Part shown: positions 37,080-46,745 of the stretch, piece by piece
Layout: each line of letters opens with the position of its first letter
How positions within the stretch are numbered: the stretch's first letter is position 1
From: Ostreococcus mediterraneus
Lineage: Eukaryota > Chlorophyta > Mamiellophyceae > Mamiellales > Bathycoccaceae
Reading direction: 5' to 3'
Assembly (NCBI GenBank): GCA_012295225.1
Contig: WMKK01000010.1
Span: forward strand, 248,001 to 312,000
DNA: 64,000 bases
Notes under the pieces: generated by a model
What the model was told of the DNA's origin: nothing
What the model saw: only the letters and a program-made list of their open reading frames with translations
The model's database searches: none
Made by a program: the position numbers and the translations under genes

Positions 37080-38048
37080 CTACTCGCGCCGACTGTTTAA
37101 CTCGTGCACGTACGCGTGCAGCGCGTCCTCGTTCGCATCGCCTCGCCAACATCGGCCGCACGCGCACGCGCCTCCGTACTCTTTGGGCACTTTGTCGAGC
37201 GACATCACCTTGGACATCTCGCGTCGAGCGTCGTCTACGCTCGCGCACACAACGATTTGTTTCAAGGTTTTCGTCGAAATCAACGGCTTGCACGCGTTAA
37301 ACACGAACGTAAACCCAGGCGGCGGATTTACAATAAAGACGCGATGCACGCGCTCGATGTTGGCGATTTTCGCGCTCGCCGAATACTCGCGTAAAAATCC
37401 AAACACCTCGATCCCGAGCACGTCACTCATGCCCACAGCGCTTAAATCTATAATCTGTACAATCTTCCCGTACGGGTGCTCGCGAGCGTCCACGCGCTCG
37501 TACAGAAACGTGCTGACAAAGGCGAAGTGCTCGAGCACGACTTCGGTGGCGTCATCCTCGTCGCGCCCCAACGCATATGCCGTCTCGCGCACGGCGCGTA
37601 AAAGCTCGGGCACGTGCCCGGGTTTCTCCATGATGATGACAAAGTCTTCTTTATCCGTCGTGTGATGCATGACTTGCGGGTAGTGCGCTTTAATAACGTC
37701 AAAGTATGGTTTCGGCGTGCGTAAGAGCTCGTGCAAGCGAAACCGCGCGCTCCACTCGCGATAGCTCGCGAACTTTTCCATCGCTCGCTCGCGCGAGGTC
37801 GTGGAATTCAATATGCGTATGGGGATGTCACGCACGTCGTCATCGGACAGCGGCGCATTCGGGCGGTGAGCCGAGGTGGAGCCGCTCGCGGGCTCCCGGT
37901 CGCCCGAGGACAGCGAGCGCGCGACTCCGAAAACGCTCTCAAACACAAGCGCGAGCACGCGCGCGACGAGCGCGAGCGCGGTGTGTATGACGCGCAAGCC
38001 ACCGATGCCGAGCACGGCGAAGATGGCGGCGACGCCGCCATCGGACAT
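37080..38048 (-). CDS. CRAL-TRIO (Sec14-like) lipid-binding protein
   Basis: 322 residues. A hydrophobic N-terminal segment (AAIFAVLGIGGLRVIHTALA with following helix) suggests membrane anchoring. Residues about 85-290 form a CRAL-TRIO domain: helical CTN-like part with ERAMEKFASYREWSARF, then FDVIKAHYPQVMHHTTDKED, GKIVQIIDLSAVGMSD, VHRVFIVNPPPGFTFVFNAC and the end motif LDKVPKEYGG. The family transfers or senses phosphoinositides, tocopherols or carotenoids. The C terminus has a small Cys cluster (CACGRCW). Ligand unknown. Confidence 0.85.
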   Translation of the reverse strand: MSDGGVAAIFAVLGIGGLRVIHTALALVARVLALVFESVFGVARSLSSGDREPASGSTSAHRPNAPLSDDDVRDIPIRILNSTTSRERAMEKFASYREWSARFRLHELLRTPKPYFDVIKAHYPQVMHHTTDKEDFVIIMEKPGHVPELLRAVRETAYALGRDEDDATEVVLEHFAFVSTFLYERVDAREHPYGKIVQIIDLSAVGMSDVLGIEVFGFLREYSASAKIANIERVHRVFIVNPPPGFTFVFNACKPLISTKTLKQIVVCASVDDARREMSKVMSLDKVPKEYGGACACGRCWRGDANEDALHAYVHELNSRRE

Positions 38049-38150
38049 GGGTGAAAGAGCGAGAGGCGCCGTCTGGCGTCGGTTACAAGCGTCTGCGTGC
38101 TAAAACGTTCATTTCTGAGCTACTGTTGTGCGTATCTGTATGTCAAGGAA

Positions 38151-39590
38151 TCATCTAGCGTTGTGACGCATGCGCGCAAATTCAGCGCGGCGTTCCTCGA
38201 GCGCCTTACCCACGCCCGATGCGAATTTTGTCGGTTGTTGGTCCAATTTGAACACGACGACATTCTTGGATTTAAAGTCTGATAGCTTGATGCGTCCACA
38301 AAACGTTCCGAGGCGCGCACCTAACGCGTCCATGATACTCTTGCGCTCATCGAGCGACGCCGCGATGTATTGCGATATGGTAACGCCCGCCGCGAGTTCG
38401 AGCACGCTGGAACGCATCCACGCGTTGACGTACCCCGTGGAATCTGAAATTTGTACGCGCGCGCGCCATTTCGGCGCCGAACCCGCAGTTTGCAACTCAA
38501 TCGCGCCTACTTTTGAAATCCATCCATGAATCACGGGTTTATCGTCGTCAGCTAAGTCGTCGCGGACGGCTTTGAGAGCGGCGATGTACGTCCACGCGCC
38601 GCGCACGCCGGTGGCGTTCAGGCGCTCGGCTACGTATCGCGCGTCGGCGCCTACCACTGGCGTTCCTCTAGTACCGCCACCGCTCGATGACGGCAAAGAA
38701 TCTCGAACGCGCTGGCTATTACGCGTAACGCGCTCCGAAGGCGTGGGATCGACGATCGGATCGTGGGCATCCTCGACGTCTCGCGCGTCCTCGTCGTCGT
38801 CGATTTCGAGCACCTCGACGATTTGCGTTTCGCGAACCACCGTTGAAACGTCAGGCGCCGCAGTCGTCGCACGCACTGGTGCAGCAGTCGTCACTGGCGC
38901 CACCGTCGATGCCGCAGCTGGCGCGCGTCCTCCATCGCCGCGCGGTCGCGCCGACGCGTCCGCGCTCGCGTCTGTTCGTATCCTCGACTCCGCCTCGACG
39001 CCCCACGCCGCCTTCATCGCCTCCTCTTCGCGCTTCATCACCCCCGGCCGATTCGCCCGCGCGAACACGTCCACCACCCTTTCGCGCGCGCGCTCCAACG
39101 CCCTTACTTCACCCCCCAGCACGCACACGTTCTCATCCCGTAACCACAACGCGCCGTCCTCCGCGACGTACGGGTGCGTCAACCGCACCTTCATCCCCGC
39201 CTTCATCGCCCCTCCGCTCAACGCCCCGCACGCATCGTACTCATACGCCACATACGTCCGCGCACCATCAGTGAGACGCATTTTCAGGCACCGCGCACCG
39301 CTCCCGGGCGCGCGACACGCGCCTTCGTCGTATCGCGCGTCTGACGGCGCGCGCGCGTTCAACCACTCATCCAACTGCACCACGTGCGCGCCTCGCGCGA
39401 TGGCGCCTCGCGTCGCGCTCGCCAGCGCGCCACCTCGCGCGCACGCGTTAAAGTCGCTCGCGAGCACCGCCGCGGCCACGGTGCGCGCGTCCGCGGACGG
39501 ATGCGCCGCATCGATGGCTTCGAGCCATTGACGAGACATCTCTGGCACGCCCACAAACGTCGCGAGCGTTCGCGACGTCGACGTCGTCAT
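38151..39590 (-). CDS. RMI1: RMI1 homologue, RecQ-Topo3 complex scaffold
   Basis: 479 residues. The N-terminal helical DUF1767 part (WLEAIDAAHPSADARTVAAA) leads into the first OB fold (VVQLDEWLNARAP; CLKMRLTDGARTYVAYEYD; AGMKVRLTHPYVAEDGALWL), the region that binds topoisomerase III and RecQ helicase. A disordered acidic/Thr-rich linker follows (about 200-320). The C-terminal OB-like domain (KPVIHGWISKVGAIELQTAG; WRARVQISDSTGYVNAWMRS) matches plant RMI1 C-terminal modules. Function: dissolution of double Holliday junctions and suppression of crossovers. Start at 39590; upstream in-frame sequence is antisense to the next gene's promoter. Confidence 0.8.
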   Translation of the reverse strand: MTTSTSRTLATFVGVPEMSRQWLEAIDAAHPSADARTVAAAVLASDFNACARGGALASATRGAIARGAHVVQLDEWLNARAPSDARYDEGACRAPGSGARCLKMRLTDGARTYVAYEYDACGALSGGAMKAGMKVRLTHPYVAEDGALWLRDENVCVLGGEVRALERARERVVDVFARANRPGVMKREEEAMKAAWGVEAESRIRTDASADASARPRGDGGRAPAAASTVAPVTTAAPVRATTAAPDVSTVVRETQIVEVLEIDDDEDARDVEDAHDPIVDPTPSERVTRNSQRVRDSLPSSSGGGTRGTPVVGADARYVAERLNATGVRGAWTYIAALKAVRDDLADDDKPVIHGWISKVGAIELQTAGSAPKWRARVQISDSTGYVNAWMRSSVLELAAGVTISQYIAASLDERKSIMDALGARLGTFCGRIKLSDFKSKNVVVFKLDQQPTKFASGVGKALEERRAEFARMRHNAR

Positions 39591-39756
39591 GGCGCCTACG
39601 CCGTGCGTCGACGCGTCGTGTGCGCGCGCCCGCCCCGCGCCGCGCAGGTGCCGCGTAGTGCGCGCGCGCGCGACGAGAAGTGCCGACAGCTCCAAGTTTT
39701 TTGATTTTTGCGCCACACAAAACAGCGAAACAAAGTCAACCGCACTTTGCGTCGCG

Positions 39757-40476
39757 ATGCTTCGCGACGCGGGCGCGCGCGCGCTCGGTGCGATCGCATA
39801 TCGCTGCGGTCGCGTCGTCGCCGCGTCGGCGTCGCCCGCGTCGACCGCGTCGCGAGTCGTGGGCGTTGAAAGATGTCGTACGTATGCTTCAGAAACCAAG
39901 GATGCGTTAACATCGTCCCAACGCGCGACGCGCCGGACGCTCCTCGCCCTCACTACCGCATGCGCGGGGGCGTACATTTCATATTTCACCGTGCCGCTCC
40001 TCATCGACGGCTCGGCGCGGTCGTGCGCGGCGCTGGTGCGGTCGAATGATGGATTCTTGAGCCGCACCGGCGTCGAGCGCGCGCGCGCGTTATGGTGGCT
40101 CGGCGACGTCGCGCGCGCGCGCGAGGCGCTCATCGCCGCGGGTGTGATCAGCGCATGCGTGGATGTGTCGACGCGCGGGCGCTCGATGGAGCTCGCGGCG
40201 AGGGAGCGCGCGAGCGCGTTGCTCGCGACGGCGACGGAGGATGGACGAGGCGTCGACGACGTGCGTTCTCGAGCGCGCGACGTTCAAATCTTGGAGGATG
40301 CGCGCGCGCGATGGGCGATTCGGCGGCGCGCGTGGCGGATGTTTCGTGGTAGCGACGGCGATGACGCGGAGGAGGAGGCGGATGTAGAGGGTGATGACGT
40401 GCAGGCGAGGCGATTGGCGGCGACGCGCGCGAACGTCGCCTTGGCGCTCGAGCGCGTGCGGGCGCGGGATGTTTAG
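39757..40476 (+). CDS. Mitochondrial-type protein of unknown function
   Basis: 239 residues. The N terminus (MLRDAGARALGAIAYRCGRV ... RTYASETKD) looks like a cleavable mitochondrial presequence with an R-x-Y-A/S-type site. It is followed by TRRTLLALTTACAGAYISYF, a likely membrane helix. The rest is Arg/Ala-rich helical (ALWWLGDVARAREALIAAGV; EDARARWAIRRRAWRMFRGS). No family recognised. It is divergent from RMI1 with 166 bp between starts, and that gap holds TTTTTGCGCC, which weakly resembles an E2F site. Confidence 0.6.
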   Translation: MLRDAGARALGAIAYRCGRVVAASASPASTASRVVGVERCRTYASETKDALTSSQRATRRTLLALTTACAGAYISYFTVPLLIDGSARSCAALVRSNDGFLSRTGVERARALWWLGDVARAREALIAAGVISACVDVSTRGRSMELAARERASALLATATEDGRGVDDVRSRARDVQILEDARARWAIRRRAWRMFRGSDGDDAEEEADVEGDDVQARRLAATRANVALALERVRARDV

Positions 40477-40594
40477 GGATGCACACGCACGAGGATCTAG
40501 ACGTGTTGTAGAATGTTTTTATAGTAGAAAGATGTGCTAGTGCTAAAGAATGGGCGACCGCGGTCGACGATGCGCGCCTCACGCGACGTGCGTT

Positions 40595-41890
40595 TTAGGA
40601 GTCTAATTTGGCGAATTTAGCCGCCGCGATTTTTGCCACGCGTTCGTCGTACGTATCCTCCGTGGGTCTATTTTTCAGCGGAACGTGCGGCGCTCTAGCG
40701 ACGCTGATGTTTCCAGCGCAATTCACCGCGGCAAAATCTTTGGCGAGCGCTGCGGCGTCACCACCGCGTTTGCGCCTCGCTTCGACGACGTGCTCCCACG
40801 TTTCGTCCCACACCGCCGCGCGAACGCGACATCGGTGTACTTGTTGGGACACGTGCGTCTCGAGCTGCGAGAGCGCGCGCTCGGTGATGAACATATCGCT
40901 CACGTCTAACCGATCAGGGTCGTACCCGCTGCGCCACAGCAGCAGACATGCGTCGGGGGCCATCGGGTATTGAGGCTTTCTCGGCGTAGCGCCGGCGACG
41001 TCGAGCATTTCGGCGACGACGCTCGGCGACTCGCGCCCGAGACCAACCATAAATAACACCGATGCCATGCATCGCACTTGATGCCACAAGAACGCGCTTC
41101 CGCGCACGCGTATGTAGTGCATGCGTCGTACGCCGTCGAGCTCGATTCGGCATTCGAACACGCCTCGAGTGTAACTCTTGACGTTTTCGGCGTCCATTTT
41201 GCAAAAGTTTCTAAAATCGTGCACGCCTTCGAATGCCCGCGCGGCTTCACGCATGGCATCCAAATCTAACCCCTCGGCGTGGTCGAAAAAGTACTTGTAC
41301 TCGCGCCATTTGCAGTCGAAACGCGCGCTCAAGCCGTCGTCGACGGGTCGCCATCCCAACGCGCGGATGTCGTCTGGTAACGCTCGGTTGAGCGCGCTCA
41401 CGTAGTCAATCTCGTGCTCCAAGTTGACGTCATCCACCCCATTCGAACGCACGCGCAGGGTGATAATTTGCCCCAAGCCACTCACACCCTTGTCCGTGCG
41501 GCCGCATCGCGCGTAGTCGTGCGTTTTGAAGACGTCTTCGCTGGACGACACGAGCCGCGTGCGCGCCAACGCGTCGAACACAAACTGCTCCACCGTCGGT
41601 TTACCGCGCGCGCCCTGGCTGGCGAAGCCGTGATATGCCCACCCCGCGTATGCGATATGCAGTGCGATCACGCGAGTGGCGTACTTGGAAAAGTCAAACG
41701 CGCTGTCGCTGGAGTCACTCGCGCAGCCGTCGCGCGACACGGTGAGAGGGATGAGCTTTTCGAGACGCTTGACAATGTGTCGCGCGCGAGCGAGGTGACG
41801 AAATGACGTCGAAACGTCGTCGCTTGATTCGAGACGTTCGTTTTCGTACGCATCGACAGCGGCTTCGAGGGCATCTATCGCTGAAGGCAT
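40595..41890 (-). CDS. tRNA pseudouridine synthase, PUS3/DEG1-like
   Basis: 431 residues of the TruA family. The catalytic Asp lies in YARCGRTDKGVSGLGQIITL. Other family motifs are IAYAGWAYHGFASQ at the start of the fold, LNRALPDDIRALGWRPV, YKYFFDHAEGLDLDAMREAA, FEGVHDFRNFCKMDAENVKS and SAFLWHQVRCMASVLFMVGL. The FCKMD and HDFRNF wording is characteristic of the PUS3 (DEG1) branch, which makes pseudouridine 38/39 in the tRNA anticodon arm. Converges with the mitochondrial-type gene. Confidence 0.93.
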   Translation of the reverse strand: MPSAIDALEAAVDAYENERLESSDDVSTSFRHLARARHIVKRLEKLIPLTVSRDGCASDSSDSAFDFSKYATRVIALHIAYAGWAYHGFASQGARGKPTVEQFVFDALARTRLVSSSEDVFKTHDYARCGRTDKGVSGLGQIITLRVRSNGVDDVNLEHEIDYVSALNRALPDDIRALGWRPVDDGLSARFDCKWREYKYFFDHAEGLDLDAMREAARAFEGVHDFRNFCKMDAENVKSYTRGVFECRIELDGVRRMHYIRVRGSAFLWHQVRCMASVLFMVGLGRESPSVVAEMLDVAGATPRKPQYPMAPDACLLLWRSGYDPDRLDVSDMFITERALSQLETHVSQQVHRCRVRAAVWDETWEHVVEARRKRGGDAAALAKDFAAVNCAGNISVARAPHVPLKNRPTEDTYDERVAKIAAAKFAKLDS

Positions 41891-41959
41891 GCGACTCGCT
41901 GTGGAGCGACGGCTCGGGACAAAGACGCTCTTTGAGCGCAGTCCAGTCCAAATCCATGC

Positions 41960-41974
41960 TATATATATATATAT
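41960..41974 (-). promoter_or_regulatory. TATA-like AT repeat upstream of PUS3
   Basis: A pure TATATATATATATAT tract in otherwise GC-rich DNA, 70-84 bp upstream of the minus-strand PUS3 start codon and just past the stop of the PRUNE-like gene. Position and composition fit a core promoter for PUS3, but it could equally be a chance microsatellite. Confidence 0.4.
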
Positions 41975-41976
41975 CG

Positions 41977-43482
41977 CTACGATCGCGTCTCCGCCGACAA
42001 CGCGGTGAAGACGTCTACTAAAATCGGTTGTACCTTTTTACGACTCGCCTTGACGTCCGCCATGGCGTACGATGCACGCAACGCGCGCGACGCCTTCGTG
42101 GACGCGTTTGAGTCGACGTCAAACGCCGCCACGGGCGTGCGTTCATTCACGCGACGCATAACGTCTGCGCAATCGAGCGCGCCCTCTACTGGGCGCGTGA
42201 CGGCTATCTGACGCGTGTACGCCCCGCCCGCGTCTGCGTCTTCGAAAGACGTCATCATGAATAACGCGTGCACGCGTCTGGACGCCATGAAGGCGTCGCA
42301 TTCGGCGTCGATGGACGACGCGTCTTGCCTCGCCGCCAAGTCCTGCAAGCGCACGCCGAACGATGCGACACCGATTTCGTACGCACCCATGGTCCATTGT
42401 TTATAATCTTTCGCTAAAAGCTGTGCGCACGTGAACGCGCTCTGGTCGTGACGCGCCGCCGAGAGCGTCTCGTACTCTCGTCTGGCGGCGTCTTCGTCCC
42501 AATCCAGCGTCGCTCGAAGCGCGTCCGCGGTTTCAAAATCGATCGCCGACGCGCGCGTGGTCGATGCATCTAAAAGTCTAGTATCAAGCACGACGGCACC
42601 GAGCAGTAGCCTGGCCACGTCGCGCGCGCCCGATGCGTCGAGCGCTTCGCGTTTAGCAGCGACGACGTCGCGATGCACCAAACTCGCGCACGACCCGATG
42701 AGCTCAATAACCTTAACACACTCGCCCTGGTCGTGCGCGCGCGCGTCTTCGTGGTGGTCGATAATTCGCCGCACCCGCCCGCCCCACGCACGCGGAAATA
42801 TTCGCGCGCTCAACGCGTTGTGATCGACTAAACATATACTTTTCGGCGTCGCCACATCCGCGCCGACGACGTCGTCCAAGTACAGCACATCTTCAATCTC
42901 CACGCCAACCTCTCGCAAGGCGTACACGACGTCAGGGCGCAAGTATATGTCTTCCCTCGCGCAACTCACGATCGGAACAACCATCGATGACGACGCTGAC
43001 GACGCGCTTTCGACGTACGCGTACGCCACGGCGCACGCCACGCTATCCAAATCGCACGCCTCGTTCCCGACGACGACGTGCACATCCCCACGTGCGGCGA
43101 CGTACGCCTCGCGCGCTTCGCGCACGAACGTCCCGAGCGCCGTGCGCGCCGCGTCCCTCACCGTCGTCGCCGCACGGCGGTGTTCGTCACGATGTCGAGC
43201 CGCGCGCATGACGATGGCGTCTCGTCTCTGCGACGACGTCGTCGTCGTCGTCGTCGTTCGTCGCCGCGGCGCGCACGCGCGGTGCGCGCACGTGACGCGT
43301 TCACGCGCCCCCGTCGCGCGCGTCGCGCGCGTCGTCGTCGTCGTCGTCGTCGACGTCGTCGTCGTCGGTGCTCGCGAACGGCGAGAGGCGAGTTCTGGCG
43401 CAACCGTCGTCGCCAATCGTCGACGCCACGCGCGCGGCTCGGCGCGGCTCGACGCGGCGAGGCGCGGATAAAGCGCGCGCAT
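41977..43482 (-). CDS. PRUNE-like DHH/DHHA2 phosphoesterase
   Basis: 501 residues. The DHH domain has VVVGNEACDLDSVACAVAYA, CLVDHNALS and RRIIDHHEDAR, the metal-binding motifs of family II pyrophosphatase, exopolyphosphatase and PRUNE enzymes. Next are LLLGAVVLDTRLLDASTTRA and the C-terminal DHHA2 domain (YKQWTMGAYEIGVASFGVRL; RVHALFMMTSFEDADAGGAY). Expected activity is hydrolysis of short-chain polyphosphate or cyclic nucleotides. The first 91 residues are Arg/Ala/Thr-rich and either form a targeting peptide or are untranslated; ATG 43209 starts just before the folded part. Confidence 0.85.
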   Translation of the reverse strand: MRALYPRLAASSRAEPRAWRRRLATTVAPELASRRSRAPTTTTSTTTTTTTRATRATGARERVTCAHRACAPRRRTTTTTTTSSQRRDAIVMRAARHRDEHRRAATTVRDAARTALGTFVREAREAYVAARGDVHVVVGNEACDLDSVACAVAYAYVESASSASSSMVVPIVSCAREDIYLRPDVVYALREVGVEIEDVLYLDDVVGADVATPKSICLVDHNALSARIFPRAWGGRVRRIIDHHEDARAHDQGECVKVIELIGSCASLVHRDVVAAKREALDASGARDVARLLLGAVVLDTRLLDASTTRASAIDFETADALRATLDWDEDAARREYETLSAARHDQSAFTCAQLLAKDYKQWTMGAYEIGVASFGVRLQDLAARQDASSIDAECDAFMASRRVHALFMMTSFEDADAGGAYTRQIAVTRPVEGALDCADVMRRVNERTPVAAFDVDSNASTKASRALRASYAMADVKASRKKVQPILVDVFTALSAETRS

Positions 43483-43525
43483 TCATTCGCGCGGCGTCCT
43501 GTAGTCCGCGTCGACCGCGCGCGCG

Positions 43526-45172
43526 ATGGCGACGGCGCGGAGCTTGGCGCGCGCGAATGGATTATTGCGCGATATCATCCGCGACGAGCTCGATGGCGAC
43601 GTGCGCGCGCGGACGAGCGACGACGAGTCTGACTCCGACGCCATCGCGTCGAAAGGGTTTGATTTCGGGGATGATGACGCGGTGCCGCGGTCGCCGATCG
43701 GTGCGGCGATCGATGCGGCGTCGGATGCGTTGACGAGACGTCGCGCGGAGGCGACGTCGCGCGCGGCAAAGGCTGAGCGTGACGCCGCGCGAGAGATGCG
43801 TGAGGCGAAAGAGGCGCTCGATCGAGTGGTGTTGGATGCGAAATCTACGGATGCGCGCGTGGAGGCGTACGAGCGCGCGATTGCGGCGAGGGATTTGGAG
43901 TTGTTTAAAATGGAGGCGTTGGTGGCGTCGCTGAAGAAATCTTCAGAGGCGAATGCGTCGCGCGCGGTGGACGTTGAGGGCGGTGCCGCGCGCGATGAGG
44001 ACACCGGCGCTACTCGTTCTATGCGTGCGGAATTAGAGCGCGCGCAGGCGCGGGCGAGTGCCGCGGAAGATGGCGCGCGCGCGATGCGAGACGCGCTCAA
44101 AACATTCGAGACGACGTCGGCTCGAGAAAAAGTAGCGCTCAGAGACGAACTTCGAGAAGCGCGCGCCGCGGTGCAGCGCTACGCCGACGAACTCGATCGC
44201 GCGCGCGCACGCGAGCGCGCTCAATCGCACGGGTCGTCGTCGACAGCTGCGGATTTGATGGCGGCGCGCCGCGAATTGGCGACGATGTCGAAAAAGCTCG
44301 ACGTGAGCGCCGCCGTGAACGCCAAGCTTGAATCCCTGGCGACAGAGAGAGCTGAGGAGATATTTAACATCACGCAAGAGCGCGATGCGTTGAAGAAGAA
44401 ACTGCGGACGACGAGCGAAACCATCGATGCGCTCGAGAGGGATTGGATTGAATTTAGCCAAAGAGGCGAAGATGCCCAGAGCGCGCTTCGCACCGAGAAC
44501 GAAGAGTTACACGCGCTCGTCGACGCGTTGAAGGAATCAGAAAAAAGTGGATTCGCACAGAGTGAGAATGAAATTCTCGCGTTGCGCGAAGAACTGGATG
44601 CGCTGCGCGAGAGCGCTCCAGTCGCGGTGGCTTCGGCGCAGGCGAATCGAAGCGTCGATCGTCGACTGGCGAGGGAATCCATCGCGTCATTACGAGCAAC
44701 AATTCGCGATCTCAGGGCCGAGCTTGATACGCGCGATGTCATGATTGAAAATTTGAAGCGCACTTCGGCGCAGCACGCGACGCTCGAAGCCGTGCACGCG
44801 GAAAAGGACAGCATAATCCGGGCACTCCAGGAGCAAATCAACGCCGCGTCGTCCTCATCCGCCGTCGCGCGCGCGTTCGACGGCGCACCCACCACCGCCG
44901 CACCGTCACCGACGCACGATGCCATCGCCATTCACAACACCTGCGATGTCAACGCCCTAGACGAGCTCCAATCCGTCGCATCGACGTTGCGTCGCGAGAA
45001 CACCAAGCTCCGTCGAGAACTCGACGCCGTCGATCCCGAGCTCTTCGAAGAATCCATCACCCTCAAACGTCGCGTCACCGCGCAAGACATGCTTCTCGCT
45101 TCATACGAGGAACGGCTCGTGCGTTACACCGCCGCGCTCGGGATCCCATTCGATCCTGAACCTAGACCGTAG
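43526..45172 (+). CDS. Coiled-coil protein with CEP290-like C terminus
   Basis: 548 residues, almost entirely coiled coil (about 65-500; for example TLRRENTKLRRELDAV). The first 60 residues are acidic and probably disordered. The C-terminal block RRELDAVDPELFEESITLKR followed by SYEERLVRYTAALGIPF resembles the end of the centrosomal/transition-zone protein CEP290 (LxAFDPxFFEEIEDLK then a final helix). This is my reading of a short motif, so homology is tentative. Otherwise it would be annotated as a structural or tethering coiled-coil protein. Start codons of this gene and the PRUNE-like gene can lie as close as 43 bp. Confidence 0.7.
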   Translation: MATARSLARANGLLRDIIRDELDGDVRARTSDDESDSDAIASKGFDFGDDDAVPRSPIGAAIDAASDALTRRRAEATSRAAKAERDAAREMREAKEALDRVVLDAKSTDARVEAYERAIAARDLELFKMEALVASLKKSSEANASRAVDVEGGAARDEDTGATRSMRAELERAQARASAAEDGARAMRDALKTFETTSAREKVALRDELREARAAVQRYADELDRARARERAQSHGSSSTAADLMAARRELATMSKKLDVSAAVNAKLESLATERAEEIFNITQERDALKKKLRTTSETIDALERDWIEFSQRGEDAQSALRTENEELHALVDALKESEKSGFAQSENEILALREELDALRESAPVAVASAQANRSVDRRLARESIASLRATIRDLRAELDTRDVMIENLKRTSAQHATLEAVHAEKDSIIRALQEQINAASSSSAVARAFDGAPTTAAPSPTHDAIAIHNTCDVNALDELQSVASTLRRENTKLRRELDAVDPELFEESITLKRRVTAQDMLLASYEERLVRYTAALGIPFDPEPRP

Positions 45173-45282
45173 TCATTTGTATTGTCATCGAGACGCGCCG
45201 CCGCGAAATCTCTTTTTGAGCCGCCATCGGCAGACAGTTGGTGTCACTCACCGCCGCAGCGCGCCGTGCGCGACGACGCGCG

Positions 45283-46635
45283 ATGGGCGGGGCGAACGGG
45301 AAACCGACGCGCGACGCGCGCGACGCCGCGACGGCGATGACGACGGGCGACGCGATCGACGACCGGGCGCCGGCGTCGGCGCCGTCAGCGCTGGCGGCGG
45401 ACTGTGCGCCAGCAAAACTTGGGGACAGTGGCGTGGCGACGACGGCGGCGACGGCGGCGACGGCGACGCCAAAGGTGAGTGACCACGCGAACGGCGCCCC
45501 AGACCCGATGCCGCGCCCGACGTTCGACGTGGCGAATAGAAACGATGAGGAGTATGACTTGGACGCCGCCGTTGAGGACGCCGGGGCGTGGCTCCGTGGA
45601 CAGTTGGCTGAGTTGCCGATAGCGCGCGACTATCCGCACATTATCGACGAATGCGTGCGCGTGATGCAAAAATGGAAGCGCGAGTTTCCTCAAAAAGTGT
45701 GGTTACGCGTGGTGAAGGGAGATAGATTGGCGAAAGAACTTAACGAGTCCGCTCCAGTGATTGAAAAGACTATGAAGTACATCTCAGCGATTGAAGTTCA
45801 GTCACCGGCCGAACGCGCGGTGATAATAGATTTGTGCTCAGGATTTGGTTACCTCGCGATGTTCTTGAGCGAGATGCTCCCCGCGGACAAGGTGCGGGAG
45901 ATTATTTTAGTGGATAAAATGTGGTCGATGTTCGGGAAGCAGCCAAAGCCGCATCACATCAACTGGGAGCACGTGTATGGCGTCGGCGATTGGAAATACG
46001 CCTGGCCGATCGAGATGACCACGCGCAAGGTTGATTTGAAAGATCACGCCGCGGTTAATCAGTTGGCGATGCATATTTTTAATCGTTGGAATGGCCCATT
46101 CATCGTGCTCGGAATTCATTTGTGCGGTACGTTGAGCATCAAAGCCGTCGAGATGTTTAACAACCACCCGAACACGCAGCACTTGATTCTCAAACCGTGC
46201 TGCTTGCCAGACTTTTCATGGACATATCGCACCGATTATTTCCCACCTATTGGCAAGCACAAATATTTGATACCGACCAAAGCCGTGTGCTCGCGAGGCA
46301 AGTGGAAAAAGAACAAATGGATCGGTCCGCCGCGATCGTATCTTCAGCAGAAATTCGTCGCTTGGAACGACCATCTGTGCAAGGCGATTGAGGACGACGA
46401 TGGGAACATCACGAAATCAATCGAGGAAATCAAAGTCCAAACCAGTCATTTTCAAAACTTATTTATCTTTGGAGAACGCGCAAGGCTGAGTAAGTGCACG
46501 ATGGACATCGCCACGGGCGTGCAGTTTCCGACGCCGAGCGGCACTGAAGCGGGCGCGTGGTGCCCGACTGGCTCGGGATTCGGCACGCACTACGGCAAGG
46601 ACTCAGTTCGCCCCGTCGTCAAGGCGTCATCATAG
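45283..46635 (+). CDS. SAM-dependent methyltransferase (Methyltransf_32-like)
   Basis: 450 residues. A disordered Ala/Thr-rich leader (1-70) precedes a helical segment (YPHIIDECVRVMQKWKREFP). The Rossmann methyltransferase core has motif I VIIDLCSGFGYLAMFLSEML, motif II REIILVDKMW, and IVLGIHLCGTLSIKAVEMF with HLILKPCCLPDF. The GIHLCGTL...KPCC pair is shared with TRMT13/METTL25/RRNAD1-type enzymes that modify tRNA or rRNA. The C-terminal part is basic (SRGKWKKNKWIGPPRS), fitting RNA binding. The substrate cannot be named. ATG 45283 is the first in frame. Confidence 0.75.
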   Translation: MGGANGKPTRDARDAATAMTTGDAIDDRAPASAPSALAADCAPAKLGDSGVATTAATAATATPKVSDHANGAPDPMPRPTFDVANRNDEEYDLDAAVEDAGAWLRGQLAELPIARDYPHIIDECVRVMQKWKREFPQKVWLRVVKGDRLAKELNESAPVIEKTMKYISAIEVQSPAERAVIIDLCSGFGYLAMFLSEMLPADKVREIILVDKMWSMFGKQPKPHHINWEHVYGVGDWKYAWPIEMTTRKVDLKDHAAVNQLAMHIFNRWNGPFIVLGIHLCGTLSIKAVEMFNNHPNTQHLILKPCCLPDFSWTYRTDYFPPIGKHKYLIPTKAVCSRGKWKKNKWIGPPRSYLQQKFVAWNDHLCKAIEDDDGNITKSIEEIKVQTSHFQNLFIFGERARLSKCTMDIATGVQFPTPSGTEAGAWCPTGSGFGTHYGKDSVRPVVKASS

Positions 46636-46745
46636 GGGCATTTTATGTTGTGTCATAGGGGCGTCATAATGTTGTGATACCGGTATCAGTTTTAAAGAGA
46701 AATCAAACAGTCGATATGAAAATGTCTTCGTCGTTAAATTTGTTT

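Noticed and set aside
39591-40133. Minus-strand upstream extension of RMI1
   Set aside because: Residues are Arg/Ala-rich without domain character and overlap antisense the gene at 39757; the ATG at 39590 begins the recognisable protein.
41960-41974. AT repeat as a replication origin or mobile-element target
   Set aside because: Only 15 bp long with no flanking repeats or other supporting structure; kept only as a possible TATA element.
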